A stretch of DNA of 64,000 nt from Castellaniella hirudinis. GTDB taxonomy: Bacteria; Pseudomonadota; Gammaproteobacteria; Burkholderiales; Burkholderiaceae_B. Below are positions 39,411 through 47,696 of the stretch, one piece after another. Every line of letters begins with the position of its first letter. Position 1 is the first letter of the stretch. The translations under genes and the position numbers were made by a program. The notes under the pieces are model-generated. The model was not told where the DNA came from and made no database searches. It worked only from the letters and a program-made list of their open reading frames with translations. The DNA lies in the NCBI RefSeq assembly GCF_042651965.1, contig NZ_JBHSDY010000011.1, forward strand, positions 62,001 through 126,000, in the 5' to 3' direction.

Positions 39411-41399
39411 ATGTTTTCCAACGATCTTGCCGAAGTCTTCGGCCCCGACGGCCCGCTGGCCCGCCAGTTGCCGGGCTACGTGCCGCGTACGGCCCAGCTC
39501 GAACTGTCGGAGGCCATCCGCGACACCCTGGACAGCAGCGGCGTATTGATCGCCGAGGCCGGCACGGGCACGGGCAAGACCTGGGCCTATCTGGCGCCGG
39601 CGTTCCTGTCGGGCGGCAAGGTGCTGGTGTCCACCGGCACCCGGACCCTGCAAGACCAATTGTTCCGCCGCGACATCCCGCGCCTGCGCGCCGCCCTGGC
39701 CCTGCCTGTGGACGTGGCGCTGCTCAAGGGCCGCGGCAATTACGTCTGCCACTATCACCTGGAGCGCCTGGAGCAGGACGAGCGCGGCCTGAAGTCGCGT
39801 GACGAAATGCCCCAGTTGCGCGCCATCCGCCGCTTTACCCGCGAAAGCGACAGCGGCGACCGCGCCGACCTGCCCGAAGTGCCGGAGACCGCCGACATCT
39901 GGAGCCGGGTGACTTCGACCCGGGAAAACTGCCTGGGCCAGGACTGCCCCTTCGTGCGCGACTGCTTTCTGCTGAAAGCGCGCCGCCACGCCCAGGAGGC
40001 CGACGTGGTGGTGGTCAACCATGCCTTGTTCATGGCGGATCTGGCGCTGCGGGAAGAGGGCATCGCCGATCTGCTGCCCGAAACCCAGCTGGTGGTCTTT
40101 GACGAGGCGCATCAACTGCCCGATACCGCCACCCGCTTTCTGGGGCAAAGCCTGTCCCTGCACCAGGTGCTGGACTGCGCCCGCCAGACCGAGGCGGCCG
40201 GCTTGGCGCACGCCCGCGAGACCGTCCGTTGGAGCGAACTGTGCCAGGCCCTGGACGCCGCCGCGCGCGACCTGCGCCTGGTCAGCGCCCCGGTGGGCAA
40301 GCTGCCGGGCGGCCGGGCGACCTTTGACCAGATCCCCGAGGCCGAGGCCTTCGACCAGTCCCTGGACCGTCTGGCGGACGCGCTGGACGCCTTGACCGAA
40401 TCCCTGGGCGCCCAGGAAGAACGCCACCCGGATCTGGCGGCCGCAGCCCGCACGGCGCGCACCTTGCGCGCCCGGCTGTGGCAGTGGGCGCATCCCGGGC
40501 GCGGCGAGGCGGAACAGGAAGACGAGGCTGCCGTGCGCTGGATCGAGCACAGCACGCACTCCGTGCGCTTGCAACGCGCGCCTTTGTCGGTCGCGCGGAT
40601 CTTTTCGGGCTTCCGGCGGCCGGGACAGACCTGGGTGCTGGCTTCGGCCACGCTGTCGGTGCGCGGCGATTTTCAGCATTTCCAGCGCCAGTTGGGGCTG
40701 GGCAGCGCCGAAACACGCAGTTGGGCTTCGCCTTTCGATTATCCGGCGCAAGGCCTGCTGTACGTGCCCAAGACCCTGCCCTTGCCCAGCGACCCCGGTT
40801 TCACCGAGGCCTTCGCGCAGGCCCTGTTGCCGCTGGTGGATGCCTGCGCGGGCGGGGTGCTGGTGCTGTGCACTACGCTGCGCGCGGTCGATCGCGTGGC
40901 CGATGTGCTGCTGCGCGGCATGCTGGCCTCGGATCGGACGGTGATGCGCCAGGGCGAGGCCTCGCGCGGGGTGTTGCTGGAACGCTTCCGCTCGGCCGGC
41001 AATGCCGTGCTGGTGGGCAGCACCAGTTTCTGGGAAGGCATCGACGTGCCGGGCGATGCGCTGACGCTGGTGGCGATCGACAAGCTGCCGTTCGCGCCGC
41101 CCGACGATCCGGTGCTGGAAGCGCGCCTGAACGTCTGCCGCACCGAGGGCGGCAATCCCTTCATGGAATACCAGTTGCCGCAGGCGGCGCTGCTGCTCAA
41201 GCAGGGCGCGGGGCGCCTGATCCGTTCCGAGACCGACTGGGGCGTGCTGATGGTGGGCGACGGCCGTCTGGTGGACAAGCCCTACGGGCGGCTGCTGTGG
41301 CAGGGCCTGCCGCCCTTTGCCCGGACCCGGGATGCCCGCGTGGCGCTGGAGTTTTTGGCGAATCCGCCGAGTGGGGCGGAGCCGCCCGCAGCGGACTGA
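39411..41399 (+). CDS. DinG/YoaA-type ATP-dependent DNA helicase with Fe-S cluster
   Basis: Superfamily 2 XPD-like helicase of 662 residues. Walker A is AGTGTGKT (50-57), and DEAH is at 231-234 (VVFDEAHQLPD). Four cysteines (C113 in GNYVCHYHLE; C174, C179, C185 in ENCLGQDCPFVRDCF) mark the 4Fe-4S domain of the DinG/XPD group. The second helicase domain contains LVGSTSFWEGIDVPG and the motif VI-type QGAGRLIRSETDWG. It probably unwinds damaged or structured DNA; DinG versus YoaA assignment is open. It is divergent from tex and convergent with the low-GC GTPase operon. Confidence 0.93.
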   Translation: MFSNDLAEVFGPDGPLARQLPGYVPRTAQLELSEAIRDTLDSSGVLIAEAGTGTGKTWAYLAPAFLSGGKVLVSTGTRTLQDQLFRRDIPRLRAALALPVDVALLKGRGNYVCHYHLERLEQDERGLKSRDEMPQLRAIRRFTRESDSGDRADLPEVPETADIWSRVTSTRENCLGQDCPFVRDCFLLKARRHAQEADVVVVNHALFMADLALREEGIADLLPETQLVVFDEAHQLPDTATRFLGQSLSLHQVLDCARQTEAAGLAHARETVRWSELCQALDAAARDLRLVSAPVGKLPGGRATFDQIPEAEAFDQSLDRLADALDALTESLGAQEERHPDLAAAARTARTLRARLWQWAHPGRGEAEQEDEAAVRWIEHSTHSVRLQRAPLSVARIFSGFRRPGQTWVLASATLSVRGDFQHFQRQLGLGSAETRSWASPFDYPAQGLLYVPKTLPLPSDPGFTEAFAQALLPLVDACAGGVLVLCTTLRAVDRVADVLLRGMLASDRTVMRQGEASRGVLLERFRSAGNAVLVGSTSFWEGIDVPGDALTLVAIDKLPFAPPDDPVLEARLNVCRTEGGNPFMEYQLPQAALLLKQGAGRLIRSETDWGVLMVGDGRLVDKPYGRLLWQGLPPFARTRDARVALEFLANPPSGAEPPAAD

Positions 41400-41410
41400 A
41401 CTGCAGGAGT

Positions 41411-41722
41411 TCAGTCTGGAGCAGCCCCTGATCCAGGGGCGGTGGGCGTGTCATCCAGGGCCTGCAGCGTTTTGCAGCCCCGGGTGTTCAAGGCCACGAA
41501 TGCTTCCCACGACATGAGCGGCTGATAGTGCAAAGCGTATTGCCGATCGACGCGGCAGATATCGGGCCGTTGATCATAGATGCGGCACTGGCGGGTGGTC
41601 TGCTCGTAGAATTTGCAGACCCCATCGCCGCGATCCAGGTCTGCGGTTGCCGCCAAGTTGCCCACGTGCTCGCAACACTTGCCGCATTGCGAGCAGGGGA
41701 AGGGCGCCCGTGCATCAGGCAT
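41411..41722 (-). CDS. YkgJ-type cysteine cluster protein
   Basis: Small soluble protein of 103 residues with eight cysteines in the YkgJ/UPF0153 pattern: C10, C13, C16, C17 (CSQCGKCC), C36, C46, C56 and C83, with the family phrase CRIYDQRPDICR. The family probably binds zinc or an iron-sulfur cluster; the role is unknown. Its start overlaps the end of the 554-residue GTPase gene by 8 bases, so it is read as the last gene of the GTPase operon. Some relatives are stand-alone housekeeping genes, so the linkage may be older than the operon. Confidence 0.82.
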   Translation of the reverse strand: MPDARAPFPCSQCGKCCEHVGNLAATADLDRGDGVCKFYEQTTRQCRIYDQRPDICRVDRQYALHYQPLMSWEAFVALNTRGCKTLQALDDTPTAPGSGAAPD

Positions 41723-43379
41723 GGCTTTTCAGCATGCGCAGGGCGTCATCAACGTGGGCGAGGTCCTGGCTGACGGCCTGTTGCTGAGCGCTGAGGCTTT
41801 CGCGCATGGTCGCCAGACTATTGTTCACCTGGGTGAAATGGCTTTGGATATGGTCATCCACCATCTTGGTGCTGGCGGTGCTGAATTCCCAGGCCAGGCT
41901 CTGGCAGACATCCCGGATGGCTTCTTCCTGACGCTCTCGGGCCTGCTCTTGCTGGCGCGCTTCATCGCGCAGACGGGTTTCTTCGGGGTCGTCGCCCAGC
42001 AAGGATTTGCCCACTTGCCAAGCCGTGAGTACGGCTCCCAGAGTAGGCATCACTTTACTGAAAACCTGTCCGGAGATTTTGTTCATCGTCGCTGGGCCGA
42101 TCCCCTTGAAAAGTGCTGGGAGCAGCTCTTTGCCCACCTGCATGGCCTGGACGAGATGTTCAGGCTTGACGATAGCGCTCAGTTGCTGCAAGCCGAGTTG
42201 AAGTTTGGCAGGATCAATCGTCCAGGATTCTGTCTGCCCGAGAGGCTGGCCGTTGGGTGCGCTGGTGTTCGGGCTGTCGACATGAGGAGCGTGGGTTGCC
42301 CCGGGGATCGACACCGATTCTTGCAGCGTATTCAAGAGCCTGGCTGAATCCGCCATCAGGCTGTTCAGTCCGACTTCCAGTTCGTGGGCGATTTCGGCAT
42401 GGGCCGTCTGCACCAGGGATTCAATCCCCGCTTGCGCCTGTGCTGGATCCGCAGAAATGAGGGAAAACGCCTTTTTCTCGATCAAGGCTGTCCTGATTTC
42501 AATCAGGTTTTTCAGCACGCTTCTCAGTTGCGTCTGGCGATCCCCCATCTGCTTGAAGAACTGATTGACTTCTTCGATCGAAGCATCCTGTGTTTGAGCC
42601 TTGCTTTGGGCTTTGATTTTTGCGAGCGTGGCTTCCAGAAAGATGACCAGCTCGGACACGAAGCCCGCCGTGATGGCGGTATCGTCAATCGAGTCCAGAA
42701 ATTGGTTCAATTCGGCTTCAAAGCGGGGAAAGCCAGAGCGCGCCAGCAACGCTTGCTTTTGTTCGAGCTTGGCTTTCAGCGCAGTCTTGGCATTGACTTC
42801 CAGGATGGGGATGTCGGCCAGGATGTGGTTCAAGCCGTCTTCTTCTGCCAGTTCCTGAATGCGTGTGCGCAATTCGTTCTTGATGCGCTCGGCATCCTGG
42901 GGTTCCAGGGCGTGTTTGCAGTTCAACACCACAAAGACCTGCTTTTTGCGCGCGATCAGTTTCAGCAGCGTGTTCAGGGTCTTGGCTTCTTCGACCACGC
43001 CCAAGGGGTTGACCACGAAAATGACGGCATCGGCTGAGTACAGCTGTGCCTCGGTGATTTGCTGATGTTCAATGGGCGCATCGATCCCCGGGGTGTCGAG
43101 GATCTCGTAGTTGCGCCACCGGTAGCCTTGGACGCGGGCGGTTTCTGGTTTGTCTGCAATCGGGGCGCGGTCTTCTTCGCCCAGCAGCGCATTGATCAAG
43201 CTGCTTTTGCCCGCGTTGTAGACCCCGTAGACCATGATGGTGGCGCTGGGGGACTGGCGTTTGTCAGCCACCATCTTCTGGATGGTCTGATAGCTGGCGT
43301 CCGAGCGGTAGCGTTGACAAATATCTGCTACCTGGTCGAAAGCGGCATAGGCTGTGGAAAGTACGGTGTTTTGCATCAT
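41715..43379 (-). CDS. dynamin-like GTPase, 554 residues
   Basis: Large GTPase of the bacterial dynamin-like class. G1 is GVYNAGKSS (52-60), G2 is probably T80, G3 is DTPG (95-98), and the G4 position reads NCKH (153-156), a degenerate form of NKxD. The C-terminal ~350 residues are mostly helical, with a hydrophobic stretch around 440-470 (VFSKVMPTLGAVLTAWQVGKSLLG) that could be a membrane paddle, and Gln/Glu-rich coiled coils after it. The reading frame starts with ATGATG overlapping the TAA of the preceding GTPase gene, so they are coupled. By layout it resembles LeoA-type dynamins, but I could not test this by alignment. Confidence 0.8.
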   Translation of the reverse strand: MMQNTVLSTAYAAFDQVADICQRYRSDASYQTIQKMVADKRQSPSATIMVYGVYNAGKSSLINALLGEEDRAPIADKPETARVQGYRWRNYEILDTPGIDAPIEHQQITEAQLYSADAVIFVVNPLGVVEEAKTLNTLLKLIARKKQVFVVLNCKHALEPQDAERIKNELRTRIQELAEEDGLNHILADIPILEVNAKTALKAKLEQKQALLARSGFPRFEAELNQFLDSIDDTAITAGFVSELVIFLEATLAKIKAQSKAQTQDASIEEVNQFFKQMGDRQTQLRSVLKNLIEIRTALIEKKAFSLISADPAQAQAGIESLVQTAHAEIAHELEVGLNSLMADSARLLNTLQESVSIPGATHAPHVDSPNTSAPNGQPLGQTESWTIDPAKLQLGLQQLSAIVKPEHLVQAMQVGKELLPALFKGIGPATMNKISGQVFSKVMPTLGAVLTAWQVGKSLLGDDPEETRLRDEARQQEQARERQEEAIRDVCQSLAWEFSTASTKMVDDHIQSHFTQVNNSLATMRESLSAQQQAVSQDLAHVDDALRMLKSHA

Positions 43380-45154
43380 TAATCCTTGCTCAGGTCGTCC
43401 AATTGGCGGGACAGCGAACTGATCTCTGACTTGAGTGAGGTGCAGTAAGTCAGCATGCTGTCGCGTGTGGGGGCGTATAGTTTTTCGACGGTGGCGTGCA
43501 ATATATTCGGGAAACCATCTGCGTAAATCTGGATGGCCGAGGTTCGGCGCTCTTCGATGTTGTCACCTACCACGACTTCGTGGGTTCGATAGTCGCTCTT
43601 GGCCGATGATCCTGCCAGCCCGGCCGAACTGCCCAGAGATGCGCCTAGCGCAGCGCCTGCGGGGCCGCCCACCAGAAAGCCGATCCCTCCGCCCAGGAGG
43701 GTGCCGCCCAAAGAAAACCACTTTTTATTGCCTTTCCGGACGCCCGCGAAATATTCTCGCGTTTCCAGTTGTTCTTGGTATGCCGGGATTTTGGCCAGGC
43801 TGCTGGCCTTGAAGGCGTCTTTGAAACGGTCAGCTTGCTGTTGAGCGATTTTTTCGATGATCTGCAGCGTCAGGGGCTCAAGAACTTCTACCAGTTTTTT
43901 GCTGACGAGCGTGTCAACATTCTGGGGATTGCCCTGGTTGAACAACTGATTGATGTAGCTGCTCATCTGCCGCCTTCCCTCTTGGCCAAGAGACCGCAGG
44001 TCTTTTTCGATCTCATCCTCTTGGGTGTCGATTTCTTGGGCAAACTGATTGATCAGGGTCTTGATGCCCTCAAGATCGTTTTGTGTCGTGCGGATGGAAC
44101 TGCGCAGCGCGCCCATGGGGGCATGCAGTTTCAGCTTCAGTGCTTCGCCTTCGGCAATGTCCTTCAGTTCTGTAAAAAGACGGCCCATGCCGCTGTCAGC
44201 AATGGCTTGCGATGTGGGATTGATTTCCGCGTAGCGGGTCGAGATTGGCAGCACGTCAGCCAGTACGCTGTCAGGCAGATTGTGCTGCGTCTTGAGCTTT
44301 TCCAGCTCATCGCTGACATACGTGATTTGGCTTTTTTGGGCATGGTCGCTTTTCATGATGACCGTGGTGATCACATTGCCCTCGCTGTCTTCGTCCTCAT
44401 CTGTGGTGTCGCTGCCGGTCAGCAGCACCATGAATTTTTTATGGCCTGTCAACAGGTTTGTGATTTCTTTCATGTCGGATGCCCGGCCCGGCGCATTTGA
44501 GTGCATGGTGTACAGGATCAGGTCGGCATGTTGCACATATTCTTTAGCCAGATCACCATTTTCGTTATTGACCGAGTGCAGCCCGGGGGAATCCACCCAG
44601 GTCAGGCCGGGCAGTGTGAATCCCTGGATGGTGCTGGTGGCCTCTGTCGCACCGACGCGAAATTGCTGCTTGTGGATGGCCTCGTTTTCCTGATCGCCAC
44701 TGGCCACGCTGGTCTTCTGTGTCGCGAAATAGTCGGGCCGCAATGTGGCCTGGGCTTTCATCACGGCTGTCGGGTCGCTGTGTCCCCAGGCCATGTAGTT
44801 GCCCAGAGAGCTTTTTCCGGATTTGACCTTGCCATAGATGAACACCAGCAGGCTGTCGTTAAAGCCTGCACGAAATTCTGTGCCTTTTCTGCGTGCGTCA
44901 ACCTGGTCTTCCCAGACTGCGAACTGTTTATTGACACTATCGCGAGTTTTTTCGATGGAGTCATGCAGCGGGTTTTCCGGGCTGACAGATCGCTCCAGTT
45001 GATCACTCAGTTCCTTGTTTCTATCTTTGAAGGTAGTCCGCAGCCCATCGAACTTCGATGCCTTTTCTGCGATATCGGATTTCTGCAACGAGAATTTTTT
45101 CTCAAGATGATGGAACGCTGCAATCAGATCATCGCGTGTGGTGTTATCGTGCAT
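43379..45154 (-). CDS. dynamin-like GTPase with glycine-rich membrane segment, 591 residues
   Basis: Second large GTPase of the operon. A ~100-residue helical N-terminal part (coiled coil around 10-85) precedes the G domain: G1 GKVKSGKS (108-115), G3 DSPG (188-191), G4-like TGSD (246-249). Downstream helices include a long coiled coil (~355-400). Residues 482-518 form a glycine-rich hydrophobic segment (GGTLLGGGIGFLVGGPAGAA and on), like the glycine-zipper membrane inserts of dynamin-like and colicin-type proteins. It starts 4 bases after the small membrane protein gene and ends in a 1-base overlap with the next GTPase gene. Base composition is clearly poorer in GC than the flanks. Confidence 0.8.
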   Translation of the reverse strand: MHDNTTRDDLIAAFHHLEKKFSLQKSDIAEKASKFDGLRTTFKDRNKELSDQLERSVSPENPLHDSIEKTRDSVNKQFAVWEDQVDARRKGTEFRAGFNDSLLVFIYGKVKSGKSSLGNYMAWGHSDPTAVMKAQATLRPDYFATQKTSVASGDQENEAIHKQQFRVGATEATSTIQGFTLPGLTWVDSPGLHSVNNENGDLAKEYVQHADLILYTMHSNAPGRASDMKEITNLLTGHKKFMVLLTGSDTTDEDEDSEGNVITTVIMKSDHAQKSQITYVSDELEKLKTQHNLPDSVLADVLPISTRYAEINPTSQAIADSGMGRLFTELKDIAEGEALKLKLHAPMGALRSSIRTTQNDLEGIKTLINQFAQEIDTQEDEIEKDLRSLGQEGRRQMSSYINQLFNQGNPQNVDTLVSKKLVEVLEPLTLQIIEKIAQQQADRFKDAFKASSLAKIPAYQEQLETREYFAGVRKGNKKWFSLGGTLLGGGIGFLVGGPAGAALGASLGSSAGLAGSSAKSDYRTHEVVVGDNIEERRTSAIQIYADGFPNILHATVEKLYAPTRDSMLTYCTSLKSEISSLSRQLDDLSKD

Positions 45155-45158
45155 TGAA

Positions 45159-45719
45159 TTAATCCATTCCCATTAGTTTTTGCCGCATGCCTGCATATTT
45201 TTTCAGACGTGCAGAGGCTTGCTTGAACTCGATCCATGCCGTTTTGTCGGCGCCCTGCAGTTCGTAGCTTTCTTCCCGGATGGATTCCAGGGCCAGCAGA
45301 TTGCGGACGAGCGCCTCCTGTTGTGCGTCGGTGTTCGCGCCCCCAGCGGTCTGGAAGGACAGGATCGTCGTGACGGCCTCGGCGTAGTCGGAACTTGAAA
45401 CCAGGTTGGTGTCCGCCAGAGCGTCTTTGAGTGTGGATGCCTTGACGGCAGCAGGAATGCCGCTGACTGGCAAGTCCAGCGTTTGTGCTGCTTGCTTGAA
45501 CTGCCGGGTGGCTGTGGATCTCAGTTCAGTCTTCAGGTTGCTGATTTTTTCCCTGAGGCTGTTGCGCTGGCGTTGTTCTTCCGCCTCGCGCTCTTGGCGG
45601 CGACGTTCTGCTGCGCCGTCATCACTCGATGAGGAGGGCTCATCGTCGTCACTCAGGGCCTTGACGACCGCGCCGACGGCAAGTGCAGCGCCTGCGGCAA
45701 TCAACCAGGGAAGTGCCAT
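45159..45719 (-). CDS. small membrane-anchored coiled-coil protein of the GTPase operon
   Basis: A 186-residue protein of no family I recognise. It has an N-terminal membrane helix (LPWLIAAGAALAVGAVVKAL, residues 3-22), an acidic serine-rich tether (DDDEPSSSSDDG), a highly charged helix (~36-70, RRRQEREAEEQRQRNSLREK), and a helical C-terminal domain (~75-186). It lies 14 bases after the first GTPase gene and 4 bases before the second, so it belongs to the system. A role as membrane anchor or adaptor for the GTPases is an inference from topology. Confidence 0.7.
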   Translation of the reverse strand: MALPWLIAAGAALAVGAVVKALSDDDEPSSSSDDGAAERRRQEREAEEQRQRNSLREKISNLKTELRSTATRQFKQAAQTLDLPVSGIPAAVKASTLKDALADTNLVSSSDYAEAVTTILSFQTAGGANTDAQQEALVRNLLALESIREESYELQGADKTAWIEFKQASARLKKYAGMRQKLMGMD

Positions 45720-45733
45720 GATCTGTCCTTTGC

Positions 45734-46606
45734 TTAAATATTTTCAAGTTCGCGCTGGGCGCGAGCGATGGCTTTTTCTGTGTGTTGATACTCGTCACGC
45801 AGGTTTTGCATGATTTTGTTGAATCGAACGACCTTCTTTTGATAGATTTTCTTGATCTCCAGCATCCGGGCCTGTTCAGAGGCCATGGCTTGGCCCAGTC
45901 TGTCGAGCAGTTCATCCTTCTTTGCCTGTGCTCGTTGGGCACGCAACTGTTCCTGGTCAGGCTGGATGTCCTCAACCAATGTCTCCAGGTGTTCCGCCAG
46001 TTCCGGGATGCCGCTCTTTTTGATCAGGGTTTGCTTGTTTTCTGCCGCCCCTTTCTGGTAGCGCGTGTTGGACAGCAGAAAGCACTGGGGCATGATGCCA
46101 AAGCCTTTTTCGATCTGATCCAGTACCCGGTCGCGGATCTTTTCAAGGGCCTGGTCCTTGTTTTTGTCCAACTGCGTCAGCACAATGATCAGACGCCGAT
46201 CTGCTTCAGCACCGTATTCCAGGCAGATCTGGTCCAGGAAACGGATTTCCTCCTGGTCCAGCTCGCCTTGCGGGGCATGCACGAAAAGAATCACATCGGC
46301 GGAATCCAAACCTTTGTAGGCTTCCTGGGTGTCCTCGTCATCGATGCCCAGGCCCGGTGTGTCCAACAGGATGTAGTGATCGGTTTCCAGCTCCTGGTTC
46401 ACACGCGTGGTTCGGACGTCACCGGTTTCAAAGTATTCGTCGGTGACGTGTCCCGACAGCATGTTCAGCAGCGAGCTTTTCCCGGCTTTGACCAGCCCCC
46501 AGGCGGCCACGCGAGGCTTGGTGTTTTGCGCGCTGCTCCCATGGATCAGTGCTTGGTACTCTTTCTGGAGTGCTTCGAGCGTGCTGCTTGAATTGGCATC
46601 AACCAT
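45734..46606 (-). CDS. Era/dynamin-type small GTPase, 290 residues
   Basis: First gene of the operon. It is a compact GTPase with a complete motif set: G1 GLVKAGKSS (37-45), G2 T66/T67, G3 DTPG (82-85), G4 TQLD (144-147). A C-terminal coiled coil (~225-290: AQRAQAKKDELLDRLGQAMASEQARMLEIKKIYQKK) follows the G domain. Unlike its two larger partners it keeps an almost canonical G4. The pattern of one short GTPase with helical tail plus larger partners recalls the LeoC/LeoB/LeoA set of enterotoxigenic E. coli; this is a layout argument only. Confidence 0.8.
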   Translation of the reverse strand: MVDANSSSTLEALQKEYQALIHGSSAQNTKPRVAAWGLVKAGKSSLLNMLSGHVTDEYFETGDVRTTRVNQELETDHYILLDTPGLGIDDEDTQEAYKGLDSADVILFVHAPQGELDQEEIRFLDQICLEYGAEADRRLIIVLTQLDKNKDQALEKIRDRVLDQIEKGFGIMPQCFLLSNTRYQKGAAENKQTLIKKSGIPELAEHLETLVEDIQPDQEQLRAQRAQAKKDELLDRLGQAMASEQARMLEIKKIYQKKVVRFNKIMQNLRDEYQHTEKAIARAQRELENI

Positions 46607-46676
46607 GAAATCCCTGTGAATGTATCTTTTGTGAAACCAACGTAACTCGACGTTTTTGCGAGTCTACACCAGGGCC

Positions 46677-46693
46677 GCGACAGCTTGTGTCGC
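46677..46693. promoter_or_regulatory. inverted repeat upstream of the GTPase operon
   Basis: GCGACA and TGTCGC around GCTTG, about 70 bases before the first GTPase start, in the 195-base spacer to bamD. It may be an operator. I see no convincing sigma70 pair here. Confidence 0.3.
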
Positions 46694-46757
46694 ACGGTCT
46701 CTTTTCTGGGAAAACGAGGTCGGGCGCGGCCGGGCGGAGCCGGCCGCAGATACAAAA

Positions 46758-46781
46758 ACGGCCGAGGATTCACTCGGCCGT
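46758..46781 (-). terminator. rho-independent terminator of bamD
   Basis: A 9-bp stem ACGGCCGAG / CTCGGCCGT with loop GATTCA. Read on the minus strand it is followed by TTTTTG, a normal intrinsic terminator about 20 bases after the bamD stop. It insulates the GTPase operon from bamD transcription. Confidence 0.8.
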
Positions 46782-46801
46782 GGGACTGACTCGGAGAGTC
46801 T

Positions 46802-47641
46802 TTAGAACCAGTTGATCGGATTCCAGTGATTGACGGGCTCGTCCAGGCCCTGCTTGTAGTATTTGCTGTCCGGGAAGTTGTGGTCGAGCACGCGCTTGGC
46901 GTCGTCGCGCAGTTCCGGCAGGTTCAGCTTGTCGTAGCTGAGCATCATCAGGTACAGGGCTTTTTCCGCGACGGGCACGCCTTCGAAGTCGGTGACCACG
47001 GTCTGGGCGCGGTTGGCCGCGGCCACGTAGGCGCCCCGCTCGTAGTAGTACTGGGCGATGTGGACTTCGTTTTCGGCGATGGTATTGACCAGCCAGGCGG
47101 CGCGTTTGCGGGCGTCGGGCGTGTAGCGGCTGTCGGGGTAGCGCTTGATCAGGTCATTGAAGGCTTCGTAGGATTCGCGCAGGCCCTTGGGGTCGCGCTC
47201 GCTGGGATCCTGGCGCGTGACGCTCGACAGGATGGCGCTGGGCGGCGTGAAGGTGATCATGCCCTTCAGGTACAGCATGTAGTCCGTACCGGGGTGGTTC
47301 GGATATTGCTGCATGAAGCGGTCGATCGCGGCCTTGGCCTGTTCGGGTTCCTCGTCCTTCCAGTTGACGTAGGCCTGGTCGATCAGGGACTGCTGCGCAT
47401 AGATGCCGAAGGGGTAGCGGGCCTCCAGGGCTTCCAGGTTCTTGCGCGCATCGGACCAGTTGCCCGAACTGATGTCGGTGCGGGCCTGTTCGTAGAGGCG
47501 TTCAGCGCTCCAGCCGGCGGTCGGGTCGACGTTGCCCTTGGTCGAACTGCAGCCCGCCGCCAGGGCCATGCACAGGCAAGCCAGGATCAGCCGGAGGTGG
47601 GTTGACAGGGCTTTGGGGAAAACGAAGGCATGCACGGGCAC
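46802..47641 (-). CDS. bamD: outer membrane assembly lipoprotein BamD (ComL)
   Basis: Essential lipoprotein of the BAM complex that inserts beta-barrel proteins in the outer membrane. The 279-residue protein begins with a signal peptide and lipobox LAAGC (lipidated C31), then TPR-type repeats (AERLYEQARTDISSGNWSDARKNLEALEARYPFG, AKAAIDRFMQQYPNHPGTDYMLYLKG, RESYEAFNDLIKRYPDSRYTPDARKR). The start is a GTG at 47641 with an AAGGA site on the minus strand. It is divergent from rluD over 55 bases. Confidence 0.95.
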   Translation of the reverse strand: MPVHAFVFPKALSTHLRLILACLCMALAAGCSSTKGNVDPTAGWSAERLYEQARTDISSGNWSDARKNLEALEARYPFGIYAQQSLIDQAYVNWKDEEPEQAKAAIDRFMQQYPNHPGTDYMLYLKGMITFTPPSAILSSVTRQDPSERDPKGLRESYEAFNDLIKRYPDSRYTPDARKRAAWLVNTIAENEVHIAQYYYERGAYVAAANRAQTVVTDFEGVPVAEKALYLMMLSYDKLNLPELRDDAKRVLDHNFPDSKYYKQGLDEPVNHWNPINWF

Positions 47642-47696
47642 GGAACGTCCTTGATCAAGGTGTTAGCATTGTCGGCAGATTATATGATTTGTCGCC

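Noticed and set aside
43769..46591. Plus-strand frames of 218-269 codons opposite the GTPase genes
   Set aside because: Each mirrors a GTPase with intact G motifs and has no domain of its own.
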